From an uncultured Prevotella sp. (lineage in GTDB: Bacteria; Bacteroidota; Bacteroidia; Bacteroidales; Bacteroidaceae): 58,220 bases of DNA. A program made the position numbers and the translations under genes. The DNA lies in NCBI GenBank assembly GCA_900548585.1, contig URLI01000008.1, positions 1 through 58,220 on the forward strand, in the 5' to 3' direction. A model generated the notes under the pieces. That model did no database searches. It had not been told where the DNA came from and saw only the letters and a program-made list of their open reading frames with translations. Of this stretch, positions 40,359 to 48,653 are shown piece after piece (positions within the stretch are counted from its first letter, which is position 1; every line of letters starts with the position of its first letter).

Positions 40359-40402
40359 GTTTTTGGGGAAACAATTTTTCGATTAAGTGAGTGCAATCAT
40401 GC

Positions 40403-40421
40403 CCCGGCATGAATTGCCGGG
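40403..40421. promoter_or_regulatory. inverted repeat just upstream of the phage promoter
   Basis: CCCGGCA-tgaat-TGCCGGG, a 7-bp perfect dyad ending 24 bp before the AAAAGATAACA box at 40445. It is a possible operator. Confidence 0.4.
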
Positions 40422-40444
40422 CGTGAGAAAAATCAACGCAAGTC

Positions 40445-40486
40445 AAAAGATAACACCACGGTGTGGAATTTTTTATCTACCTTTGC
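40445..40486 (+). promoter_or_regulatory. phage-type promoter of the 73-residue gene pair
   Basis: AAAAGATAACA (40445-40455), 22 nt, TACCTTTGC (40478-40486), then a leader of about 20 nt to the ATG at 40510. This is the only exact plus-strand copy of the motif. Confidence 0.8.
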
Positions 40487-40509
40487 GCCGTAATCAAAAT
40501 TAAACAGTC

Positions 40510-40731
40510 ATGAGCAAACACCTTCAGTCACTTCTTGACCTGCTTGGAAAAACCAAGCGGCATATCACAATCTATGCAGCAGACTATCCGTTTGAGTCCC
40601 TTTGCCGTATCGGCAAGGAACTCAAAGCACAGGACAAGACAATGACACTGGTCATTGGACGCGAACTGACAGACTTCCAAATCGGGCAACTCGTCGATGC
40701 CAGCGACGACCGCTTTAACTTTGAACTTTGA
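40510..40731 (+). CDS. 73-residue protein, first of a tandem paralogous pair
   Basis: Starts MSKHLQSLLDLLGKTKRHIT and ends VDASDDRFNFEL. Its alternating helix/strand pattern (LLDLLGK, ITIYAAD, TMTLVIGRELTDFQIGQ) matches the next protein almost position by position. Both have 73 residues and are 5 bp apart under one promoter. They share the phage promoter with late genes but lie beside the integrase. No family is recognised; small regulatory or anti-host proteins are typical for such spots. Confidence 0.75.
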   Translation: MSKHLQSLLDLLGKTKRHITIYAADYPFESLCRIGKELKAQDKTMTLVIGRELTDFQIGQLVDASDDRFNFEL

Positions 40732-40736
40732 ATGTC

Positions 40737-40958
40737 ATGACGAAAGAAAATATCACCGGGCTGCTGAGCCGCAAGGCGCAAATCGTTTTGCGTGCCGACG
40801 ATTTCCGCATCAGCGACCTGAGAGACATCGCCTATGAAGCCTGTAGACATGAAGTTGTGCTGACGCTCATCGTCGGCAAAGCTTATAGTTTCCAGTCCAT
40901 CCTTGACATTGCAGGTTTGGGAGGTAAGTTCCTGCGCCTTGACCTCACAGGGGCTTAG
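40737..40958 (+). CDS. 73-residue protein, second of a tandem paralogous pair
   Basis: From the ATG at 40737 (MTKENITGLLSRKAQIVLRA); the frame reaches back to 40728 only through a TTG. LLSRKAQIVLRADDFRISDL, VVLTLIVGKAYSFQSILDIA and GKFLRLDL align with the corresponding parts of the first protein. Its TAG (40956-40958) overlaps the integrase TAA of the other strand by two bases. It has diverged well beyond recent duplication, so both copies are probably kept for separate uses. Confidence 0.75.
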   Translation: MTKENITGLLSRKAQIVLRADDFRISDLRDIAYEACRHEVVLTLIVGKAYSFQSILDIAGLGGKFLRLDLTGA

Positions 40959-42436
40959 AAGCCTTTCCCTTTCTGCCGCTCATACACGGCAACTTTGCCG
41001 TTGTCGCAGTTGACAATCTTGAACTGCACGATGCAGCGTGGAGGAATATCGTCCGGCAGTTCTGCCACCAGTCGCTTTATCACCTCGTCGATGTTGCTGC
41101 AGCCGATGTCCTCAAAGCTGGCGAGGCACTTGCCTTGGAAGAAAGCAGCCGCCTTGATGAGCATCTTCGGTGACAGACGGAACACCGTGCTTTCCTCCTC
41201 CTGCGCTGCCTGTTTGCTGGCTTGGTCGGAGAAGAAGATGAAATCAACAACACGCTCGTTCAGTTCCCATGCAGGTGTGAAGTCCAGTTTGATGTATCCG
41301 CGAGTGATGCGGTGTCCTGCACTATGGTTCATGCCAAAAGCCACCTCGTCGATGCTGGCACCACAATCGTTCTGCGCCACCGTTCCCCATGTGTGACGGA
41401 ATGTATAGACGCAATACCAGTTCTCCTTTGGTATGCCCATGCTCTCACAAATCTTTCGGATGCCTATGTTCACGTTCGCGCTGAAACTGTCGCTGGTGGT
41501 GTGCCTGTCATGGAAGTTGAACAGCCATTCACTGCCTGGTACTGAAGCATACTTCTCAAACAACGGCTTGATTATCTCCGGCACACGCATTTCAAAGTAT
41601 GCTCCATCAGAACGGCTGCGCATGGTCTTCGCACGCTTGTAGTGGATGATGCCACCGTGATAGTCCTCCCTGCGCAGGTTGTATAAATCAACCGTGTTGA
41701 TGCCTCCAAGACACAATACCATCATGGCTACGTCTCGACCAAGTTCGGGCAACGGCAACTTCATCTTGCTTTCGGGCAGGGGAGAAGAAAAGAACCTGCG
41801 GCACTCCTCCGCACTGATGGCTCGCTTCTCGGGACGGTCTGCATGTGGTATCTTCACCTTTACCCACGGATTGGTCTTCACTCTGATAAGCCCGGTGTCA
41901 TAGTCGTTCAGTTCCTCGATGGCTGCGCGAAACACCTGCCTCATGCACACAGGGTACATTTCCTTTGCCCTGTTCGTCTGCTCCATCGTCTTTATCCACT
42001 TCGCCACGTTTGTGCTGGTCAGCTGCGAGAACTTAATCTTTGTCGTGCCGAAGTAACGCTCCATGTGCTGCAATGCCAGCTTGTAGTTCTTCGAGTTCCG
42101 TTCCTGCCCATTGTCGATGAGCCTGTCGATGTGCTTACGCGCATAGTCAGAGAAACACAAGTCCTCGTCGCCTTTCTCCAAGTAATCCACAATCATCCTG
42201 CAAGTCCAGTCGCGTATGTCAACGCGGTTGAGCTTCTCCATGTAGTCGAGAATGAGCGACGTGCAGAACTTCATCACAACCGGGTCGGTGATGTCCTTGC
42301 TCTTTGACAGTCCGCGCTTCGTCACCACCTTGCCGGTCTTGATGTAGAGAGTTGAACGCTTGTGGTTCACTCTGATGAATACGGGATAGAACCCGTCCTT
42401 TCGCGCCCACTGGACGCATGATTTCATTGTTGCCAT
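40955..42436 (-). CDS. tyrosine integrase with C-terminal extension
   Basis: Phage site-specific recombinase, 493 residues. N-terminal arm-binding region (1-100: MATMKSCVQWARKDGFYPVF, VNHKRSTLYIKTGKVV), core-binding helices (about 95-205), catalytic domain (about 215-385). It shows the box I region GINTVDLYNLRREDY, the lysine hairpin IIHYKRAKTMR, box II YTFRHTWGT (Tyr in place of the first His, as in many Bacteroidales integrases), then MNHSAGHRITRGY with the nucleophilic Tyr. Residues about 395-493 form an extra domain not usual in phage integrases (FRLSPKMLIKAAAFFQGKCL, ending VAVYERQKGKGF). The gene lies at the phage-host border, start toward the chromosome. The start could also be the ATG at 42427. 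Confidence 0.9.
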   Translation of the reverse strand: MATMKSCVQWARKDGFYPVFIRVNHKRSTLYIKTGKVVTKRGLSKSKDITDPVVMKFCTSLILDYMEKLNRVDIRDWTCRMIVDYLEKGDEDLCFSDYARKHIDRLIDNGQERNSKNYKLALQHMERYFGTTKIKFSQLTSTNVAKWIKTMEQTNRAKEMYPVCMRQVFRAAIEELNDYDTGLIRVKTNPWVKVKIPHADRPEKRAISAEECRRFFSSPLPESKMKLPLPELGRDVAMMVLCLGGINTVDLYNLRREDYHGGIIHYKRAKTMRSRSDGAYFEMRVPEIIKPLFEKYASVPGSEWLFNFHDRHTTSDSFSANVNIGIRKICESMGIPKENWYCVYTFRHTWGTVAQNDCGASIDEVAFGMNHSAGHRITRGYIKLDFTPAWELNERVVDFIFFSDQASKQAAQEEESTVFRLSPKMLIKAAAFFQGKCLASFEDIGCSNIDEVIKRLVAELPDDIPPRCIVQFKIVNCDNGKVAVYERQKGKGF

Positions 42437-42515
42437 AATCTATTGTTTGCTAATCTGTGTTCCCATTGTTTGTTTGCATGTCTCTGTAAAGTCCTGCTAA
42501 CTCGCTCATTTCAAA

Positions 42516-42571
42516 TCCAAATCACGTCCAAATCACGGTGTCAGAATTTCCAAGACTTTTCCAAATCTTTT
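42516..42571. repeat. 11-bp repeats, candidate integrase arm-type sites
   Basis: Four units spaced 11 bp within two pairs: TCCAAATCACG at 42516 and 42527, TCCAAGACTTT at 42549 and TCCAAATCTTT at 42560. They lie between the integrase start and the host gene, where arm-type sites of a tyrosine integrase are expected. Confidence 0.6.
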
Positions 42572-42625
42572 CCGTTCATTCTGCGTCACAAAGTGTGTCG
42601 AAATGCACAATCCTCCATTTACGAA

Positions 42626-42668
42626 GTTAGGCGGAAGTCCCTTTATTCATCGGGGCTTACCGCCTAAC
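42626..42668. repeat. inverted repeat between phage and ppdK
   Basis: GTTAGGCGG (42626-42634) and CCGCCTAAC (42660-42668) form a 9-bp stem around a 25-nt loop with a smaller inner stem. No T-tract follows on the ppdK strand, so it is a poor intrinsic terminator. It may be the ppdK 3' structure or lie in or near the attachment site, which must be in 42437-42693. Confidence 0.45.
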
Positions 42669-42693
42669 TCTCTCAGTTTGAGGTTTCAGTCAC

Positions 42694-45414
42694 TTATTCC
42701 TCTACGGCTGCCTGCGCGGCAGACAAGCGTGCGATTGGAACGCGGAATGGGGAACATGATGCGTAGTCCATGCCTATCTTTGCACAGAATTTCACCGAAC
42801 TTGGTTCTCCCCCATGCTCGCCGCAAATACCACAGCGCAATTCCGGACGTACTTCACGGCCTCGTTTTACGGCATATTTCATTAGTTTGCCAACGCCATC
42901 CTGATCAAGAACCTGAAATGGGTCTGCTTTAAGTATTTTCTTGTCGAGGTATTCAGGCAGGAACGTAGCGATGTCGTCACGGCTGTACCCAAATGTCATT
43001 TGTGTCAGATCGTTTGTACCGAATGAGAAATACTGTGCCTCTTTCGCGATAAGGTCTGCGGTAAGTGCTGCACGAGGTATCTCAATCATAGTACCAACTT
43101 CAAATTCAACCTCAATGCCGTATTCTGCGAAAACCTCTTTTGCTGTTGCATATATGATTTCCTTCTGTTGCTTCAACTCTTCGGATGTACCAATCAGTGG
43201 AACCATTATCTCTGGCATAGGTTTTTTGCCCTCTTTCTTCAATTCGCAAGCAGCACCAAGTATTGCGCGTGTCTGCATTTCCGTGATTTCTGGGAACGTG
43301 ATACCAAGCCTGCAGCCACGATGGCCGAGCATAGGATTGTTTTCTGCCAAAGATTCTACACGTCGTTTGATTGTCGCAATGTCAACACCCATTTCCTTTG
43401 CCATGATTTTCTGTCCTTCGTCATCATGAGGAACGAACTCATGGAGTGGTGGGTCAAGCAGGCGGATATTCACTGGCAGCCCATCCATCGCCTCGAGAAT
43501 GCCCTTGAAGTCTGCCTTCTGATATGGCAGTAGTTTTGCAAGAGCCTTCTTGCGACCTTCAAGTGTGTCAGAAAGAATCATCTCACGCATGGCGACAATT
43601 TTTTTGTCTTCGAAGAACATGTGTTCTGTGCGTGTAAGACCTATACCCTGAGCACCGAACTGACGCGCCACCTGGGCATCGTGCGGAGTGTCGGCATTTG
43701 TACGAACCAACATTTTGGTGTATTTGTCACATAAATCCATAAGTTCCTTTAAGTCGCCCGACACTTCAGCCGCCTTAGTCTGTATTTCTCCTGCATACAC
43801 CTGCCCAGTAGAGCCATTCAATGAGATAAAGTCACCTTCTTTATATATTTTACCGTCTATTTCCACGGTTTTTGCCTTATAGTCAACAATAATGCCACCT
43901 GCACCAGACACGCAGCATTTACCCATTCCGCGTGCTACAACGGCTGCATGGGAAGTCATTCCTCCACGTGCGGTGAGGATTCCTTCGGCAGCGGCCATAC
44001 CAGCCAAATCCTCCGGGGAAGTTTCAACGCGAACCATAACAACTTTGTGACCATCATCATACCATGCTTTGGCATCATCTGCGTGGAATACGATTTGACC
44101 GCAGGCGGCACCAGGTGAAGCCGGCAGTCCTTGCGTTATGACCTTGGCATTGGCCAAAGCTTTCTTGTCGAACACAGGATGGAGCAATTCATCGAGTTTC
44201 TGTGGCTCGCAACGCATGATTGCCGTTTTCTCATCAATCATTCCCTCGTGCAACAAATCCATTGCAATTTTCACCATAGCCGTTCCGGTACGCTTGCCAT
44301 TACGTGTTTGCAAGAACCAAAGTTTGCCCTCCTGAACAGTAAACTCCATGTCCTGCATATCGTGATAGTGGTGTTCCAACTTGTCCTGGAGTTCGTTAAG
44401 TTGGTTGTAGATTTCCGGCATTGCCTCCTCCATAGATGGATATTTTGACTCACGCTCAACCTCTGGAATACCTGCACGCTCAGCCCAACGCTGTGAGCCT
44501 ATTTTTGTAATCTGCTGGGGGGTACGGATACCTGCAACAACATCCTCTCCCTGTGCATTGACGAGGTATTCTCCGTTGAAAAGGTTTTCTCCATTGCCGG
44601 CATCACGGCTGAAACATACACCTGTAGCAGATGTTTCACCCATATTTCCGAACACCATTGCCATGACCGACACTGCAGTACCCCACTCGTCAGGAATACC
44701 CTCCATCTTTCGGTACAGTATGGCGCGTTCGTTCATCCAGCTGCGGAATACGGCACACACGGCCCCCCACAGCTGCTCTATAGGGTCATCGGGGAAATTC
44801 TTGCCTGTGCGCTCCTTTATTGCTTCCTTGAACAGTCTCACGAGATCCTTCAGTTCCTCGACGCTCATGTCTTTGTCAAGTTTCACGCCACGGCGTTCTT
44901 TCACCTTATCAATAATTTCCTCGAACGGATCCAAATCTTCCTTGTTGACAGGCTTCATTTCAAGAACAACGTCGCCATACATCTGTACGAAACGGCGATA
45001 TGAGTCATATACAAAGTGAGGATTACCGGTTTTTTTGACCATTCCCTCAGCAACTTTATCATTAAGGCCGAGGTTGAGTATCGTATCCATCATACCTGGC
45101 ATTGAGGCACGTGCCCCCGATCGGACACTTACAAGCAGTGGATTCTGTGCATCTCCAAACTTGGAGTTCATCAGTGTCTCAATATGCTTGACAGCTGTCA
45201 TCACCTCATCATTGAGAAGGTTGACAATTTTTTCCTGACCTACTTCGTAGTACTCATTGCAGCAATCAGTTGTAATGGTAAATCCTGGAGGAACGGGTAC
45301 TCCAATAAGATTCATTTCCGCAAGGTTAGCTCCCTTGCCACCGAGCTTCTCTCTCATCAATGCATTACCTTCGGCCTTGCCATTGCCGAAAAGGTAAACT
45401 CTTTTTTCACTCAT
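42694..45414 (-). CDS. ppdK: pyruvate phosphate dikinase
   Basis: Interconverts pyruvate, ATP and phosphate with phosphoenolpyruvate, AMP and pyrophosphate in the cytoplasm. 906 residues, as usual for the family. The N-terminal ATP-grasp part starts KRVYLFGNGKAEGNALMREK and has LGGKGANLAEM; the central swivelling domain has the phospho-accepting His in GGMTSHAAVVARGMGKCCVS; the C-terminal TIM barrel binds PEP/pyruvate (GIGLTRTEHMFF, LRCGICGEHGGEP). The first chromosomal gene after the prophage, complete at its 3' end, so integration did not disrupt it. A promoter is seen at 45454-45485. Confidence 0.97.
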   Translation of the reverse strand: MSEKRVYLFGNGKAEGNALMREKLGGKGANLAEMNLIGVPVPPGFTITTDCCNEYYEVGQEKIVNLLNDEVMTAVKHIETLMNSKFGDAQNPLLVSVRSGARASMPGMMDTILNLGLNDKVAEGMVKKTGNPHFVYDSYRRFVQMYGDVVLEMKPVNKEDLDPFEEIIDKVKERRGVKLDKDMSVEELKDLVRLFKEAIKERTGKNFPDDPIEQLWGAVCAVFRSWMNERAILYRKMEGIPDEWGTAVSVMAMVFGNMGETSATGVCFSRDAGNGENLFNGEYLVNAQGEDVVAGIRTPQQITKIGSQRWAERAGIPEVERESKYPSMEEAMPEIYNQLNELQDKLEHHYHDMQDMEFTVQEGKLWFLQTRNGKRTGTAMVKIAMDLLHEGMIDEKTAIMRCEPQKLDELLHPVFDKKALANAKVITQGLPASPGAACGQIVFHADDAKAWYDDGHKVVMVRVETSPEDLAGMAAAEGILTARGGMTSHAAVVARGMGKCCVSGAGGIIVDYKAKTVEIDGKIYKEGDFISLNGSTGQVYAGEIQTKAAEVSGDLKELMDLCDKYTKMLVRTNADTPHDAQVARQFGAQGIGLTRTEHMFFEDKKIVAMREMILSDTLEGRKKALAKLLPYQKADFKGILEAMDGLPVNIRLLDPPLHEFVPHDDEGQKIMAKEMGVDIATIKRRVESLAENNPMLGHRGCRLGITFPEITEMQTRAILGAACELKKEGKKPMPEIMVPLIGTSEELKQQKEIIYATAKEVFAEYGIEVEFEVGTMIEIPRAALTADLIAKEAQYFSFGTNDLTQMTFGYSRDDIATFLPEYLDKKILKADPFQVLDQDGVGKLMKYAVKRGREVRPELRCGICGEHGGEPSSVKFCAKIGMDYASCSPFRVPIARLSAAQAAVEE

Positions 45415-45453
45415 AAATAAATATTGTTCTGATTTATTGGTGTATTATCGATT

Positions 45454-45485
45454 GCAAAATTAGTAACTTAAAACAAATCACACAA
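45454..45485 (-). promoter_or_regulatory. host-type promoter of ppdK
   Basis: Minus strand TTG (45485-45483), 20 nt, TAATTTTGC (45462-45454), about 40 nt before the ppdK ATG. It serves as a host comparison for the phage promoters. Confidence 0.6.
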
Positions 45486-45515
45486 GAAAATTAAAATAAA
45501 ATTGCAAATTATGCT

Positions 45516-47096
45516 TTACTTTTCATTGTTTTTATGTAAAAATGCCAACTTTATGTTCCAATGTTGTCGTGAAAAGACAGCATCTGTCTTTCTAATTAAA
45601 AAGAAATAACACAGTAAGAAAATAACTGCATATATGACGCAGACACCAAGCCGGTCAATCCGAATATTTTCTATGCTTGACCCTGGCAAGGATGAGATCC
45701 ATGTCAAGCATTTGTCCATGAAATTAGTTGTCAATGAGATGGCTTTTGCAAGAATGTCCTGCACGGCAGGAAAAGGAATTGCCAGTAACAACATTCCACA
45801 TACTATAATAATATATGTACACGGTATGGCTACGAAATTTGACAAAAGAAAATAAGAAGAAAATCGGCTGAAATAATATGCCACAAGGGGTGCTACTGCA
45901 ACCTGTGCGACACATGATACGTTGATGAAATTCAACAAGTTCCGTACAATCCTGTAACGGAAAACAATAGAATTACATACCATGGCATTTATTTTTGGAC
46001 ATATTGCCAATATGAACAGCACTGCCATGAAAGACATCTGGAAACCAACGTCAAATATACTTTCCGGATTGGCGGCTATTATCAATAGTGCAGACAATGC
46101 CAGTGTGTTTATCGGTTGAGTGTTCCTATGTATTACGTCCAACATGCAGAATACGCTGAGCATCAATGCTGAACGTACCAAAGATAACGGCATTCCAGCA
46201 ATAAACACAAAGGCCCATACCGCAAGGATGTTGAAAAGAGACACTGCGACCCACCTCTTCCGCCTTCCCCACGCAAAAGTGAGGAACAGGTATAATATTC
46301 CTAAATGAAGTCCCGACATGGCTAACACGTGCGAGACACCTGTCACCGAGAACCTGTCACGCATGGCCTTGTCAAGCATGGATTTGTCTCCCAGTGTCAT
46401 GGCTGATGTTATTGCCAGTCCTTCGTTTTCCAAACCGGAAATGCGATATTTATCACCTAATTTACACTGGTACTTTGCCGCCTTTAAACGCAGCCGGTTC
46501 AATGTGGATAGGCCGGAAAGTGAAGTCTTTGTGAAAATCCAGTTGTTAAAAGGTATGAATGCCGTACCCGAAACACCATGACTATGCAGGTAGTTCTTAT
46601 AATTAAAGTTGCCTTTCCTATAATCCTTTACTGGTGATATTGACGCATTCACAGAAATCCCAACTCCTGGCTTCAAATAAAGGTATCTTTTTTCTATCGT
46701 ATCACGCATGATGCTGGCCTGTAGTCTTTTGCCTGACATATTACCTGTTGTCACGATAATGTCGCATCGCACTACCTTTCCATGCCGCTTAGGAGAAGTC
46801 ATCAGGACTGCCTGAAAGATTGAACTGTCGGAAGAAGGCACAGACAAATCCTGACTTGACTTGTTGTATATAACTATTCCCAAAAAGAAAATGGCAACGT
46901 AAAAGACTATGTCTCTGAATATAAGATTCCTGTATGAGAACAGTGCAACAAGCAATGATACTATGACAACTGGAACTGCAAGTGACTGTCTGATTGCAAA
47001 GCTATTCCCGACAACGATACCCGTTATCAAAGGCACTGTCACTTTTGCCAAAGGATATAACTTTGCCTTCTCAATCAGACTTAACCTACGTCGCAA
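45516..47096 (-). CDS. ComEC/Rec2-family DNA-uptake channel, short form
   Basis: 526 residues with many membrane segments. The N-terminal soluble part after two membrane helices is OB-like (VVRCDIIVTTGNMSGKRLQA), followed by the Competence domain with SHVLAMSGLHLGILYLFLTF and SLVRSALMLSVFCMLDVIHR. The start is a TTG (no ATG nearby) 39 bp after the previous gene. Compared with full-length ComEC it lacks the C-terminal metallo-beta-lactamase-like nuclease domain. It would move single-stranded DNA across the inner membrane; whether the host is transformable is unknown. Confidence 0.85.
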   Translation of the reverse strand: MRRRLSLIEKAKLYPLAKVTVPLITGIVVGNSFAIRQSLAVPVVIVSLLVALFSYRNLIFRDIVFYVAIFFLGIVIYNKSSQDLSVPSSDSSIFQAVLMTSPKRHGKVVRCDIIVTTGNMSGKRLQASIMRDTIEKRYLYLKPGVGISVNASISPVKDYRKGNFNYKNYLHSHGVSGTAFIPFNNWIFTKTSLSGLSTLNRLRLKAAKYQCKLGDKYRISGLENEGLAITSAMTLGDKSMLDKAMRDRFSVTGVSHVLAMSGLHLGILYLFLTFAWGRRKRWVAVSLFNILAVWAFVFIAGMPLSLVRSALMLSVFCMLDVIHRNTQPINTLALSALLIIAANPESIFDVGFQMSFMAVLFILAICPKINAMVCNSIVFRYRIVRNLLNFINVSCVAQVAVAPLVAYYFSRFSSYFLLSNFVAIPCTYIIIVCGMLLLAIPFPAVQDILAKAISLTTNFMDKCLTWISSLPGSSIENIRIDRLGVCVIYAVIFLLCYFFLIRKTDAVFSRQHWNIKLAFLHKNNEK

Positions 47097-47135
47097 GACA
47101 AATCGCTGTTTATCGTGACATCGTATTACGAATAA

Positions 47136-48560
47136 TTACTCTTCAGAATTCTCGAAGAAATAACTCGAGCCATCGAAGCAATGTGTGCAAACTCTTTCCT
47201 TAGGCAGACCGATTGCATCAATAAGAGTCTCTATTTTGTTGAATTTCAGACTTGTAAGACCAAGGCGCTTCCTTATTTCGTTTACCATCCTTTTATATTC
47301 CTCAGAGTCGGTGGTAGCATACTTTTGTATATTTTTGTTTGGATCGCACTCAAAATCATTGATAATCTGACGCGTTATGAGTTCCATCTCGCTCTTAGAG
47401 GCCGTGAAACCTATGAACGGACAAGCATAAACCAGTGGTGGACAAGAAATGCGTGCATGCACTTCCTTTGCACCATATTCAAAGAACTCTCTGACGTTGT
47501 CACGCAGTTGTGTACCCCTAACAATAGAATCATCGCACATCACAATCCTCTGCCCATCAAGTAAAGAATGGTTGGGAATAAGTTTCATTTTTGCCACTAA
47601 GGCACGACGGCTCTGATTTCCCGGTGTGAAACTTCTCGGCCACGTCGGCGTATATTTCAGCACAGCGCGCTTGTATGGTATTCTATGGCCTTCGGCATAC
47701 CCCAAGGCCGTACCTATCCCACTGTCAGGGATTCCGCAGACGCTGTCTGCTTCAGTGTCATCTTCTTCGCCCATAGCCTTGCCATTGCGTTCGCGTACAT
47801 ATTCGGTGTTTATCCCTTCGAAATCGCTTGAAGGGAAACCATAATATACCCAAAGGAATGAACATATCTGACACTTGGAAAATGGTTTCTTGAGAACAGT
47901 TATGCCGTCTGTCGTGATTTTCACTATTTCGCCAGGACCTACATCCTTTACAGGTTTGAAGCCAAGGTTTGGTAAGGATGTTGTCTCACTTGTGGCTGCA
48001 TAAGCTCCTTCCTTTTCACCTATTATTATTGGTGTGCGTCCAAGTGCATCTCTTGCGGCTATTATACCATCCTCCGTAAGAATAAGCATTGAACACGAGC
48101 CCTTCACCTTATTATAAACGTTCATGATTCCCTCCTCAAAAGAATCACCCATGTTAATCAATAGGGCGACCAACTCTGTCTGATTGATGTTGTTCGCACT
48201 CATCTCGCTAAGATGCATTCGCTTTTCCATCAGTTCTGATGCAATCTCACGCATGTTGTTTATCTTTGCCACGGTGACAACAGCATATCTCCCAATATGA
48301 GAGTTGATGAGGATAGGCTGAGGGTCTGTGTCACTTATAACTCCGATACCTGAATTTCCAGAGAAGCTGTCAAGTTCCTTTTCAAAACGGGAACGGAAAT
48401 AGTCACGTTCCAATGAGTGGATGGAACGCGTAAAACCGCATTCACTGTCGAATGTGACAAGACCTGCACGCTTTGTGCCAAGATGAGAATTGTAATCCGT
48501 TCCATAGAACAAATCGTTTACACAATCCCTAACAGAAATAGTTCCAAAAAAACCGCCCAT
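47136..48560 (-). CDS. PurF-like amidophosphoribosyltransferase paralogue without catalytic Cys1
   Basis: 474 residues. The N-terminal glutamine-amidotransferase fold (NTN hydrolase) starts MGGFFGTISVRDCVNDLFYG where active PurF begins MCGIxG: the nucleophilic Cys is Gly, so glutamine hydrolysis should not occur. The C-terminal phosphoribosyltransferase domain keeps the PRPP loop RIVMCDDSIVRGTQLRDN. Bacteroidales often carry such a second PurF-like protein. It might use free ammonia, make phosphoribosylamine for another pathway or have a regulatory role. A TAACTTTGC -7 element (48584-48592) lies about 24 nt before the start. Confidence 0.85.
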   Translation of the reverse strand: MGGFFGTISVRDCVNDLFYGTDYNSHLGTKRAGLVTFDSECGFTRSIHSLERDYFRSRFEKELDSFSGNSGIGVISDTDPQPILINSHIGRYAVVTVAKINNMREIASELMEKRMHLSEMSANNINQTELVALLINMGDSFEEGIMNVYNKVKGSCSMLILTEDGIIAARDALGRTPIIIGEKEGAYAATSETTSLPNLGFKPVKDVGPGEIVKITTDGITVLKKPFSKCQICSFLWVYYGFPSSDFEGINTEYVRERNGKAMGEEDDTEADSVCGIPDSGIGTALGYAEGHRIPYKRAVLKYTPTWPRSFTPGNQSRRALVAKMKLIPNHSLLDGQRIVMCDDSIVRGTQLRDNVREFFEYGAKEVHARISCPPLVYACPFIGFTASKSEMELITRQIINDFECDPNKNIQKYATTDSEEYKRMVNEIRKRLGLTSLKFNKIETLIDAIGLPKERVCTHCFDGSSYFFENSEE

Positions 48561-48653
48561 TGTATTATCTTGTTTTTAGAGCCGCAAAGTTATTAATTTT
48601 TAATTAAATATCTGCACGAAACAGAATGTTTTTTAACCTGATTATGCAATGCA

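Noticed and set aside
42626..42668. Intrinsic terminator of ppdK
   Set aside because: The stem is good but no run of T follows on the minus strand; kept only as an inverted repeat of unknown use.
42437..42693. tRNA gene as integration site
   Set aside because: No cloverleaf or tRNA-like 3' end can be found between the integrase and ppdK; the attachment site is probably intergenic.
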